Source: Triticum aestivum | Lineage: Eukaryota; Streptophyta; Magnoliopsida; Poales; Poaceae | Assembly (NCBI RefSeq): GCF_018294505.1 | Contig: NC_057796.1 | Coordinates: 191,688,239-191,752,238, forward strand | Direction of reading: 5' to 3' | DNA length: 64,000 nucleotides | Part shown: in pieces, positions 33,916 to 44,070 of the stretch | Position numbering within the stretch: position 1 is the first letter of the stretch | Layout: the number at the start of each line of letters is the position of its first letter | Program-made: the position numbers and the translations under genes | Notes under the pieces: generated by a model | Database searches by the model: none | Seen by the model: the letters and a program-made list of their open reading frames with translations, nothing else | What the model was told of the DNA's origin: nothing

Positions 33916-34522
33916 AGACAGGTTTCGGTCCGGTCATTTTTTATAAACGTGTTATGTCCAAAATTTAATGAACATGCTCTGGTTTCCACGAAAATAATCC
34001 GGTTTCATGTAGTAATTCATTCATCTATTTATTCTTCTGCGGGGGGTTTGCATGTAATTCGTGAGGTCTGAAATGTAAAGTACCCCGGCATATGCTCCGA
34101 GTCGTGCATGCACTACGACCCAGATGCTCTATGTCCCACATGTTGGCGAATGGGAGCACGTGGAAATAGCCTAGGAGTACATATAGGAGGATAAATGCGT
34201 GAAATAATATGTACTGTGAAGCGTAGCCGCGGTTCGAAAAGCAGACCTAAAGTGATGACAGCTATAGGTCGCACGCACCCAACTAGTGGTACTAGACATA
34301 CGACTAATTTTTCCCTCAAAAAAAAGAGGCACGAGTGCTCAGTACTCCTATTCTATAAACACGAGTCCCATCTGACAACAGCGTCTGTGCTACAGCTAGC
34401 TCTCCTCCCTCGTTTCTCTCTTCTAATTCTAAACTCGGCCGACGCCCGGTGGGCAGGTGGGTTTGCTCAACTGCGGCCCCACCTCACAGTGAAAACGTTA
34501 CGACTGGAATAAAAATGCCATA
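33916..34522. other. Non-coding interval
   Basis: No supported gene, repeat or element end in about 600 bases before the Stowaway MITE. Confidence 0.5.
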
Positions 34523-34524
34523 TA

Positions 34525-34691
34525 CTCCCTCCGTTCATAAATATAAGCCTTTTTAGATACTATTTCAAATGGAATACAGCATACAGATGTATGTAGACAT
34601 AGTTTAGAGTGTAGATTCACTCATTTTGCTCCGTATGTAGTAGTCACTTGCTGGAATCTTTAGAAAGACTTATATTTGGGAACGGAGGGAG
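34525..34691. mobile_element. Stowaway MITE (167 bp)
   Basis: CTCCCTCCGTTC at the left and its complement GAACGGAGGGAG at the right, with TA on both sides. Classic Tc1/mariner-type Stowaway ends. Confidence 0.93.
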
Positions 34692-34784
34692 TACTATACT
34701 AATAAAACATTAAGGCCACGAGGCGATGCATCCATCGACGACGTCCACCTCCTCGACTCAGGGTGCCGGCCCACTGAACGGCGC

Positions 34785-35327
34785 CTAAGTAGCAGCGGCT
34801 TTCGTGGCCAGGTCGACGTGCTTCTGAACAATGGCGTTCAAAGATTCCAGCCGCTGGAAGAAGGCCAATGTCTTTCTGTCCTCGCTTGCCTTGTAGTGTC
34901 CTATGTAGACGATTTCCTCATAGACGTGGATGTGCAGGTCGACGGTTTCTTGCATGGCGAGGCGCTGTGCGGCGAGCGCGGCCTCGAGGTGCACATTCTT
35001 TGTCGCGACCTCTGGCACCTGCAGGGCCACCAGGGCTTGAAAGAGTTCGTCACCATGGAGGCCGATGAGGGTGGCAGGCAATGAGGAGCCTGGGCGCGCG
35101 GGCTGGAGCAGTACGGCAAGGTCGTCCGCGCACTTCTTGACGGCGGTGAACTTGCGGATGGAGTTGACCATCATGCCGTCCATGCGAGAGGCAAAGCCGG
35201 CGTCGGCGAGGGCTACGATGCCTGCGACCGCCAGCACCGTCTGGAAACGCTGCGCGGTGCGGGGCCGCAGGCCGGTGCCTTGGATGATTTGGCACAGCCG
35301 ACTGCGGCTCGCGTCCATCGCCTCCAT
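34785..35327 (-). CDS. Intact 180-codon ORF, probable grass-specific family (DUF1110-like)
   Basis: An uninterrupted minus-strand ORF ends with TAG at 34785-34787. I chose the ATG at 35327 (MEAMDASRSRLCQ): a TATAATAAA box lies at 35422-35430 on the minus strand, so the upstream in-frame Met at 35453 would fall before the promoter. The protein has a basic N-terminus, a hydrophobic stretch VLAVAGIVALADAGF near residues 30-45 that could be a membrane or buried helix, and mainly helical sequence after it. It looks like a small cereal family annotated as DUF1110, recalled without a search; its function is unknown. It lies in the CACTA element beside a Stowaway MITE. The intact frame contrasts with the decayed neighbours, so recent capture or selection is possible. 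Confidence 0.6.
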   Translation of the reverse strand: MEAMDASRSRLCQIIQGTGLRPRTAQRFQTVLAVAGIVALADAGFASRMDGMMVNSIRKFTAVKKCADDLAVLLQPARPGSSLPATLIGLHGDELFQALVALQVPEVATKNVHLEAALAAQRLAMQETVDLHIHVYEEIVYIGHYKASEDRKTLAFFQRLESLNAIVQKHVDLATKAAAT

Positions 35328-35421
35328 AGGTGCTTGTGGCTTCTGGTCACTTGGTCTTGGATTGGAGTGAGCAGTGTTGCGCAGAGACTTGGGAGTAGAT
35401 GGATTGGAGTGGTGGGGCGCC

Positions 35422-35430
35422 TTTATTATA
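35422..35430 (-). promoter_or_regulatory. TATA box for the 34785-35327 ORF
   Basis: TATAATAAA on the minus strand, about 95 bases before the chosen ATG. It leaves room for a ~60-base leader. Confidence 0.5.
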
Positions 35431-35559
35431 TGAGAGTCCATACTGTGTTGCATTCACATCGTGCTGGCTCTATTCTGCTTCTCCAATTAATTCCCTCTGC
35501 ATGTAATTGAGGATGCATCATTGACCATTCAACGTCTCAGGAACCGCTACCCTCTCCCT

Positions 35560-35713
35560 CCTTGGCATTCAAGCACCTATGGACCCGTCGACGACGAGGT
35601 GCCTATGGTGACTTCGTAAATTTCAAGATGATAGTGCCGTGCGTGTGTGCGTTCATAGGGGTGAGTGTATGCGCGTGTATATGAGCACTTGCGTCTGTAC
35701 TGTGTAAAAAAAA
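35560..35713 (+). mobile_element. Possible non-LTR retrotransposon 3' end
   Basis: The stretch with CCCGTCGACGACGAGGTGCC and a GTGTATGCGCGTGTATATGAG segment ending in an A-run (35705-35713) resembles a 3' terminal sequence that recurs throughout wheat, probably from a LINE or SINE. No TSD could be assigned, and the left boundary is a guess. Confidence 0.4.
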
Positions 35714-36004
35714 CATAAATGCGTGTCAAAAAGAGACTAGTCAGTATACTCAATATTGTGCACCTCGGAGAGGAAAACGATAGAACTAGTACGTATTTAT
35801 TTACGGTGCAAATTCACTCATTTTGCTCCATATGTACTCCGTCTCGGTGTAGTCTAGTCACTTGTTGAAATCTCTAGAAGGGCAAATACTCCTTTCTGGT
35901 TTACATGGCTATACTAGCAAGTAGTTGTACGTACTAGTACAATAGTGGTCTCACATAGCAATTTTGTCTCATGCAAGAGCCTGGTTATATGCGTGCTCCA
36001 ATGT

Positions 36005-36990
36005 TCGCAACTGCAACGTTTGGTTTGCGCTTGGCTCTTCGCCTCTTCGAGAAGACAAACAATGATGTTACTACTGCTGCTTCTACAGTGTCGAATCCAC
36101 TGCTGCATGTCCATCCACCGCGAGCGGGACGGATAGCTTGTTGTAGAAGTACTACTAAGCAAAAGCCTGTCCTCATTTGCGAGCAACCGCGCGCATGGGT
36201 GAGGGAGAAGGCGTGTAGTAAAATCAAGCTTCTCCTTGTTGTACGAGTTGACGCGACACATCATAGCACTGGCCCCACATGCTTGCCTCTAAACTTGGCT
36301 GAAAGACCCGCTATGTACAATATATTTGCTGCAACCTCTAACATTTACTCACCACAAATTAAAATATATGTGGCCGTATGCATCGTTCTGATGCAGAGGC
36401 CGGGGAGTCCCCCCTTTTTGAAAAAAATACAAATTAAAATATATATTCCTGTCTTGACCAGATGAGCGTGCAAACTACAGTCACCAGGGTGTCAGGTAGG
36501 GCCAAAAGACTATTTTAATTTTTTTTTAAACTTCGAGACGGCCACATAGCATGGAGCCGACCCCAACGATTTTAAGCTTATAGGCATGGTACACGCTATC
36601 CTAGACTACTCTACACATGAAACTGCCACACGAGCGTCCGGGCTGCGGTTGGCTCTTTGCCTCTTCGGGAAGTCGAACAATGATGGAGTACTACTGCACT
36701 AGAGGAGTACTACAGTACGCTTCTATCCATCTGACACCGATTGAACTGCTGCATGTCCACCGCGTGCGGGAGGGAGAGCGTGTAGCGAAAGCTTCTCCTA
36801 GTCTTGCCAGCCATCACGCTCATGGGCGAGGGAGGGACGCTCCTGCCTTTGCGTGTATGACAGGTGGTCCCGACAGGTGTGTGGCCAACCTGTCATACAG
36901 CCAAAGGCAGGTGCAGTTAAGTCCGCGAGGGAGAGGATAATCAAACTTCTCGTTGATGTACGAGTTGACGCGACACATCAAAGCACTACA
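36005..36990. repeat. Diverged direct duplication (36005-36265 and 36640-36990)
   Basis: Both copies run through GGCTCTTCGCCTCTTCG/GGCTCTTTGCCTCTTCG, ACTGCTGCATGTCCA and CGAGTTGACGCGACACATCA, with large indels between them. Copy 1 is followed by a small LINE-type insert. No coding function is seen. Confidence 0.65.
36370..36428 (+). mobile_element. 5'-truncated LINE 3' end, 59 bp, with perfect 16-bp TSD
   Basis: ACAAATTAAAATATAT is repeated exactly at 36354-36369 and 36429-36444. The insert contains GATGCAGAGGCCGGGG and ends in TTTTTGAAAAAAAT, a 3' tail seen again at 52365-52413 and, by memory, in wheat LINEs. Long perfect TSD plus A-rich 3' end shows target-primed reverse transcription. Confidence 0.83.
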
Positions 36991-37009
36991 CTCGATATAT
37001 TTCAATAAT

Positions 37010-37135
37010 TTGCGTTTACCGATGCATTAATTACAACGCATGCATGCATGCCGTGACTCTCCTTTTGATACTTGCATGTGTTGATTTAATGCACCTTGAA
37101 GTAGTATAAAATATGTGACGGTAAAGCTTTGTAAT
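37010..37135. repeat. Fragment related to the MITE at 52519-52838
   Basis: A CGATGCATTAATTACAACGC to TTGATTTAATGCACCTTG stretch matches the internal part of the 320-bp MITE (52650-52745), with differences. The MITE ends are missing. It lies just before the SINA-like gene, so the TATA-like sequence at 37105-37113 falls at its edge. Confidence 0.6.
37105..37113 (+). promoter_or_regulatory. TATA box of the SINA-like gene
   Basis: TATAAAATA, 43 bases before the ATG at 37156. Confidence 0.5.
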
Positions 37136-37155
37136 ACCCCGGCCCAAGTCGAGAG

Positions 37156-37624
37156 ATGGTTGTGCACGAGGAGGGTGAGATCATGCAGAGCGAACAGGAC
37201 CCGGCGATGGAGCTCTCTAAGGTCTCGATGGACCTCACCGTGCTCCACTGCCCCTTGTGCCTCTGCCCCTTGACGCCTCCAGTGTATGAGGTTCGAATAC
37301 ACCTCGTCCATTCGGCTGATTGAGCAAGGTGCAGGTTTCTTAATTGATGTGCTGTTTGATTGATTTCTGCAGTGCAAGGGAGGGCACCTGGCCTGCGCGG
37401 ACTGCCGCGTTGAGCGCCCCGGGGACCAGCAGCAGTGCCAGAAGTGCGAGCGCGGCGGTGGCTTTGACGTGCGGAACACGGCGGTGGACTCCGTCCTTTC
37501 GCCGGTGAGGGTGGAGTGCCCGCACGAAGGGTGTGGGCTCTACGTCACTTACCATAAGCTTGCCGATCACCAGAGCGTGTGTCCGCTCGCACCCTGCAAA
37601 TGCCCCGTGCCCGTCTGCGGCTAC
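37156..37624 (+). pseudogene. SINA-like E3 ubiquitin ligase gene, 5' part (RING and start of zinc finger)
   Basis: Exon 1 is 37156-37290 (45 codons). An 82-base intron, 37291-37372, has GT...CTGCAG ends. Exon 2 runs from 37373 to the element B insertion at 37624. The RING finger spans the splice: CPLCLCPLTPPVYE, then CKGGHLACADC, then QCQKC. The intron position inside the RING is familiar from plant SINA-like genes. The SIAH-type zinc finger follows (VECPHEGCGLYVTYHKLADH, CPLAPCKCPV). The gene continues at 51499-51942; with one GCTAC copy the frame joins with no other lesion, giving about 276 codons. Such proteins bind E2 through the RING and substrate through the C-terminal domain. The gene is broken only by element B. 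Confidence 0.85.
37620..37624. other. TSD GCTAC, left copy, of gypsy element B
   Basis: GCTAC lies directly before TGTAACACCC; the matching copy is at 51494-51498. Both are within the SINA-like gene. Confidence 0.93.
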
Positions 37625-40175
37625 TGTAACACCCACGATGCGGCTATATCTCCCACGTGTCGAGGCACGACTTAGAGGCATAACCGCATTGTGGTATTGT
37701 CGCAAGAAGGGTTATCTTCACACAATCCCATGTAATGAACAAGAATGGGATAACGAGAGTTGGCTTACAATCGCCACTTCACACAATACATAAATATAAT
37801 TCATACATCATACAAAATCCACACATAGACCGACTACGGTCAAATCCAAATGAAAATAAGATAACCCCAAATGCTAGATCCCCGATCGTCCCAACTGGGC
37901 TCCACTACTGATCATCAGGAAAAGAAACATAGTAACGACCACGTTCCTCGTCGAACTCCCACTTGAGCTCGGTTGCGTCATCTGCACTGGCATCGTCGGT
38001 ACCTGCAACTGTTTTGGTAGAATCTGTGAGTCACGAGGACTCAGCAATCTCACACCCGCGAGATCAAGACTATTTAAGCTTATAGAAAAGGATGGAGTAA
38101 AAAGGTGGAGCTACAACAGGCACTAAGCATATATGGTGGCTAACATACACAAGTGAGAGCGAGAAGAGAAGCAACGCAACGGTCGTGAAGCTAGAGATGA
38201 TCAAGAAGTGATCCTGAAACTACTTACGTTCATGCATAACTCAAACCGTGTTCACTTCCCGGACTCCGCCGAGAAGAGACCATCACGGCTACACACACGG
38301 TTGATGTATTTTAATTAAGTCAAGTGACAAGTTCTCTACAACCGGACATTAACAAATTCCCATCTGCCACATAACCACGAGCACGGCTTTCGAAAGATAA
38401 TACCCTGCAGGGGTGTCCCAACTTAGCCCATCATAAGCTCTCACGGTCAACGAAAGATAAACCTTCTCCCAGGAAGACCCGATCAGTCTCGGAATCCCGG
38501 TTTACAAGATATTTCGACAATGGTAAAACAAGACCAGCAAAACCGCCCGAATGTGCCGACAAATCCCGATAGGAGCTGCACATATCTCGTTCTCAGGGCA
38601 CACCGGATGAGCCAGACGTCGGGTTGGCATAGACCCTGATTGCCCAGGGGGCGCCGGACATCGCTCGGTTTGGGCCAGCACTCGAAGGAGCACTGGTCCG
38701 GGGGTTTAAATAAAGATGACCCTCGGGCTCGCGAAAACCCAAGGGAAAAAGGCTTAGGTGGGAAATGGTAAAACCAAAGTTGGGCCTTGCTGGAGGAGTT
38801 TTATTCAAGGCGAACTGTCAAGGGGGTCCCATAAATCACCCAACCGCGTAAGGAACGCAAACTCAAAGAACATAATACCGGTATGACGGAAACTAGGGTG
38901 GCAAGAGTGGAACAAAACACCAGGCATAAGGCCGAGCCTTCCACCCTTTACCAAATATATAGATGCATTAATTAAATAAGAGATATTGTGATATCCCAAA
39001 ATAAGAGATATTGCAAAACACATGCTACAGGAACTTGACATAGCAAAACAAGGCATGACATGAATATACTAAATGCATAGAACAGAAGTCCCTTACTAAC
39101 CATAAGCCAAAAAGGACCAGAAGATATGATGGCACCCATGTAAACATAGCAAGTTTGGTTAACAGGTTTCAGACTTGGCAGAAAATAGAGCATGGCAGAA
39201 ACAGTAATATGAAGGCATCTTGGTGAGCTTGATTCACTCACCACAAAGCAATGCATGAGAAAACAAGCATACCTACAGCAAGGTGGCATGTTTATGAAAC
39301 TATCCATAGCAAGAGCAAGATCATAGCATGTATGAAACAACTACAACAACCTTGGCAAAATTGAATATCATGTTAAGAATCTGCCAGGAATATTTTATAG
39401 CAAAAGTAGAGCAAGATTGAGTCACGCTATGACACTCCATAATTGCAAAGAAGGGCATGGATGGATAGAGTACAACTATATCTACAAAACATCCTTACTG
39501 AACATCACCCAAAGAAGCATGTATCTCTCTGTAGACACATGGATACATAGCAACAAAATAACAGCAGTCACAGACTTGGCACAATTACCAAGTCCCTGAA
39601 ATCAGAAACATCACGAAGCCTAGTTTGCATGCTTGTGCTATTCACCACAGAGATCACAAAAATACATGGCATACACCTCTGTAAAGATGGCATGGCATAT
39701 AATCAAAACACATGTAGAGCTCATGCCCATAAGATGCACACATCAATAGCAACAAAAATAACAAATCCTCAAATTCTGATAAGTAACAGCAGTTAACAGC
39801 ATATAGCACTCTTGCACCAGAGATTTGGGTATCAAGATGGACTCAAATGAGCATGCCATAATGGAATAAAACTAATATCATCTCGAGCCGAACATTTCGA
39901 TATATTACACGCACGAAACGGAGCTATATGCAGAGAGTTATGATGCAATGAATAGGAGCATATATTGTAAATTATCTAGGACTTGGAATATTTCGTGGGA
40001 GGAAGAAAGTCAACCTTCGGTGAGCTCTAGGGTTCGGGCCGCCGGAGATCTGGGACGGCCGGAGTTGCTGCTCGCCGGAGCTCGAGAGGAGGAGGGTGGC
40101 GGGGCCGGCGACTGGAGATGGAGAGGAGGGAGACGGGGCGCGGCGCCGGCGCGGCGTGGAGGCGCCACGGCGCGG

Positions 40176-40563
40176 NNNNNNNNNNNNNNNNNNNNNNNNN
40201 NNNNNNNNNNNNNNNNNNNNNNNNNNNNNNNNNNNNNNNNNNNNNNNNNNNNNNNNNNNNNNNNNNNNNNNNNNNNNNNNNNNNNNNNNNNNNNNNNNNN
40301 NNNNNNNNNNNNNNNNNNNNNNNNNNNNNNNNNNNNNNNNNNNNNNNNNNNNNNNNNNNNNNNNNNNNNNNNNNNNNNNNNNNNNNNNNNNNNNNNNNNN
40401 NNNNNNNNNNNNNNNNNNNNNNNNNNNNNNNNNNNNNNNNNNNNNNNNNNNNNNNNNNNNNNNNNNNNNNNNNNNNNNNNNNNNNNNNNNNNNNNNNNNN
40501 NNNNNNNNNNNNNNNNNNNNNNNNNNNNNNNNNNNNNNNNNNNNNNNNNNNNNNNNNNNNNNN
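40176..40563. other. Assembly gap (388 N)
   Basis: Run of N in the GC-rich part of the left LTR; ORFs drawn across it are meaningless. Confidence 0.99.
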
Positions 40564-40733
40564 CTCGCCGGGCCGCGGGCGTACGGGCGGTGGCGCTGCC
40601 ACGTGGCAGGCTGGGAGAGGCCCGGCGCGGCGGCGGGTGCAGTGTCCGGCGGCGGCGGACGCGTCCCGTGGCGACGGGGCGATTTGATCTACGGTTAGGG
40701 GTGGTTTTTGCCCGAGATTTTGGAGGGGGGAGG

Positions 40734-40743
40734 TATTTTTATA
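40734..40743 (-). promoter_or_regulatory. TATA box in 3' LTR of element B
   Basis: TATAAAAATA on the minus strand, conserved at 50949-50958 in the other LTR. Confidence 0.6.
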
Positions 40744-41279
40744 GGTAGAGGGAGCTAGGAGACTCCAAATGGAGTGCGGTTTTCGCCCACACGATCGTGA
40801 TCGAACGACCTAGAGCATGGAAGAGACTTAGGTGGGTTTTGGGCTGTTTGGAGGGGGGTTTTGCTGCAACACACAAAAGGACTTTGCGGTTACCCGGTTA
40901 ACCGTTGGAGCATCAAACGACCTCCAAATGTAACGAAACTTGACAGGTGGTCTACCGGTGGTGCACCAAGGCCACTTGGTAAACCTCGGTCCATTCCGAG
41001 AACGTTTGACACCCGCTCACAAAAAGAAACAAGAGGGGTGCGCCGGTGCATGTGGGAGTGCCGGATTGCAAAATGGACAACGGGGAAAATGCTCGGATGC
41101 ATAAGACGAACACGTATGCAAATGAGATGCACATGATGACATGATATGAGATGCATGACATGAACAAAATGCAAAAACGAAAAACAAAACCCGACCACGA
41201 AGGGAATATCATAACACATAGCCGAAAATGGCAAGAGTTGGAGTTACACATATGGAAAGTTACATCCGGGGTGTTATCA

Positions 41280-41295
41280 CACTCCACCACTACGA
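41280..41295 (-). promoter_or_regulatory. Purine-rich tract of element B
   Basis: On the minus strand GTAGTGGTGGAGTG directly precedes the 3' LTR start TGATAACACC. It is the expected plus-strand primer, although interrupted by T residues. Confidence 0.5.
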
Positions 41296-41314
41296 GAGGA
41301 TCTCGTCCCGAGAT

Positions 41315-44070
41315 CTAGGACTGAAAGAACTCCGGATATTCGGAATGGAGGTGGTCCTCGCGTTCCCAAGTGGCTTCTAGGTCAGAATGGTGCGACCACT
41401 TCACTTTCAGGAATTTGATTGACTTGTTGCGAGTCTTGCGCTCGGTTTCTTCAAGAATAGCAACGGGGTGCTCATGATAAGACAGATCTTCTTGGAGGTC
41501 AATCTCTTCGAAGTTGATGGTGCGCTCAGGAGTCTTGAAGCACTTGCGAAGCTGTGACACGTGGAACACATCGTGCACGTTCACGAAGTTGGAAGGAAGC
41601 TCAAGTTGATAGGCGAGGTCGCCTCTTTTGCCAATGATCTTGAAAAGACCCACGTATCTAGGGGCAAGCTTCCCTTTGATACCGAAGCGACGAGTGCCTT
41701 TCATTGGAGAGACGCGGAGGTAGCCATGGTCTCCGATCTCGAAAGCCACATCACGGTGCTTACTATCATAGTAACTCTTCTGGCGCGATTGCGCGGCTTT
41801 GAGATTTTCACATTTCTCCAGCCTCTGTGATTAAGTCATTGCCAAGAAGTTGGCGTTCACCAGTCTCTGACCAATTGAGAGGAGTACGGCACTTTCTGCC
41901 ATAGAGAATCTCGAATGGGGCCTTGCCCGAACTCGCTTGGAAGCTGTTGTTGTAGGAGAATTCGGCATATGGAAGACAATCTTCCCATTTCATGCCAAAG
42001 GAAATGACACAAGCCCTGAGCATATCTTCAAGAATTTGATTTACTCGCTCGACTTGGCCACTAGTTTGAGGATGGAAAGCTGTGCTGAAGCGAATGTTGG
42101 TGCCCATGGCCTTCTGGAAGGAGTCCCAGAACTTAGAAGTGAAGATGCTTCCATGATCTGAAGAAATCAATTGTGGAATGCCGTGCAAAGAGACAATCCT
42201 GGAGGTGTATAGCTCTGCCAACTGAGCTGCTGTGATCGACTCTTTGATTGGAAGGAAATGAGCCACTTTAGTGAGCTTGTCGATGACAACGAAGATAGCA
42301 TCATTTCCACGCTTGGACTTGGGAAATCCAGTCACGAAGTCCATTTCGATATGATCAAACTTCCATTCTAGGATAGCAAGAGGTTGGAGGAGACCAGCTG
42401 GTCGTTGGTGTTCTGCTTTCACCCTTCGACAGACATCACATTCATTCATGAACTGAGCGATTTCTCGCTTTATTCGAGTCCACCAATACGACTGCTTGAG
42501 GTCATGGAACATCTTTGTACTTCCAGGATGAATGGAAAGAAGAGAATTGTGTGCCTCGTTCATAATGACTTTCCTTAGATCACCTTTAGGAACCACAATC
42601 CGGTCCTCGAAGAATAAAGTGTCTCTGTCATCAACGCGATAGCACTTGTATTTGGAAAGACCCTTGTCAATACCACGTTTCACCTTCTTCACCATGGTAT
42701 CCAGGAGTTGTGCCTCACGAATTTGATCTTCCAAAGTAGGAGAGACTATGAGGTTGGCAAGAAAGCCTTGAGGAACAACTTGGAGATTCAGCTTGCGAAA
42801 TACTTCACAAAGATCCGGTTGGAATGGCTTGAGGATTAGGCTGTTGCAATAAGCCTTCCTGCTCAAAGCATCTGCAATGACATTGGCTTTGCCTGGAGTA
42901 TATTCAATACTCGGATTGTACTCTTGAATCATTTCGACCCATCGAGTTTGCCTGAGGTTGAGGTTGGGCTGAGTGAAGATGTACTTGAGACTCTTGTGAT
43001 CGGTGAATATGTCCACTTTTCTTCCCAACAAGAGATGTCTCCATGTTATTAATGCATGGACAACTACCGCCAACTCAAGATCGTGAGTGGGGTAGTTCTT
43101 TTCATTGGGCTTCAACTGACGAGAGGTATAGGCCACAACTTTCTTCTCTTGCATTAACACAGCACCGAGACCTTGAAGAGAAGCATCACAGAAAACTTCA
43201 AATGGCTTGGATTCGTCAGGAGGAGTCAAGACAGGAGCTGTGACGAGTTTCTCTTTGAGAGTTTTGAAAGCAACGTCACACTCCGCAGACCAGACATACT
43301 TCACATGCTTCTGGAGGAGGTTGGAAAGAGGCTTTGCAATCTTAGAGAAATTCTCAACGAATCTTCGGCAATAGCTTGCAAGACCAAGAAAACTGCGGAG
43401 CTGCTTGACATTCTGAGGAGGTTCCCAATTCACAATTGCGGACACCTTCTCGGGATTAACAGCGATGCCCTTGGCAGAGATGATATGACCAAGGTAAAGA
43501 ACTTTATCGAGCCAAAACTCACATTTGGAAAACTTCGCATAGAATTGATACTCTCTGAGCTTGTCGAGCACCAATCGCAAATGTTTAGCATGATCCATCT
43601 TATTCTTGGAGAAGACCAAGATATCATCAAGATACACCAGGACGAATTCTTTAGTATAGGGGTTGAAGATGAAATTCATCATCCGAGAGAATGTTGGAGG
43701 AGCATTGACAAGGCCGGAAAACATGACAGTATATTCATAAGAACCAAAGCTTGTTCTGAATGCTGTCTTGGGAATATCTTCTTCACGAATGCGAATCTGA
43801 CATAACCCATACGAAGGTCAAGCTTGGAGAATACTTTAGCACCTTTGAGTTGCTCGAATAGCTCATTGATGTTGGGAAGTGGATACTTGTTCTTGATTGT
43901 CTTCTTGTTCAATGGACGGTAGTCGACACAAAGTCGTTCCGTGCCATCCTTCTTCTGGACAAAAAGAACACCACAACCCCATGGAGATGAACTCGGTCTG
44001 ATCAAACCCAGACGCTCTTGTTCATCGAGCTGTTTCTTCAATTCCTTCAGCTCCTTGGGTCCAAGCTTGT
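41315..44070 (-). pseudogene. pol: Element B pol: RT, RNase H, integrase, chromodomain
   Basis: Minus-strand pol in three frame segments. RT begins in the gag-protease frame ([27 protein letters not shown]), then a one-base loss near 43800 moves it to the frame of 43724-41808, which carries [10 protein letters not shown], RNase H ([31 protein letters not shown]), the integrase HHCC finger ([22 protein letters not shown]) and the DDE core ([27 protein letters not shown]). A one-base gain near 41823 returns to the frame of 41749-41315 with the integrase end and chromodomain (VKWSHHSDLEATWERED). The expected SDRG is SDHG here, a change beside the second catalytic Asp. The two indels make it non-functional. 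Confidence 0.92.

Larger units (their letters stand above)
37625..41279 (-). repeat. Element B 3' LTR (with internal deletion and gap)
   Basis: Plus-strand ends are TGTAACACCC and GGTGTTATCA. Compared with the right LTR, 844 bases (48283-49126 there) are missing and replaced by a 14-base filler at 39000-39013. Contains a 388-N gap (40176-40563). A minus-strand TATA-like box, TATAAAAATA, lies at 40734-40743. Confidence 0.92.

Noticed and set aside
35328..35453. Upstream Met at 35453 for the intact ORF
   Set aside because: It lies upstream of the likely TATA box at 35422-35430, so it would not be in the transcript.
39948..40748. ORFs running across the N gaps (also at 50009-50963)
   Set aside because: Most of their length is unknown sequence; the visible ends lie in LTR leader DNA.
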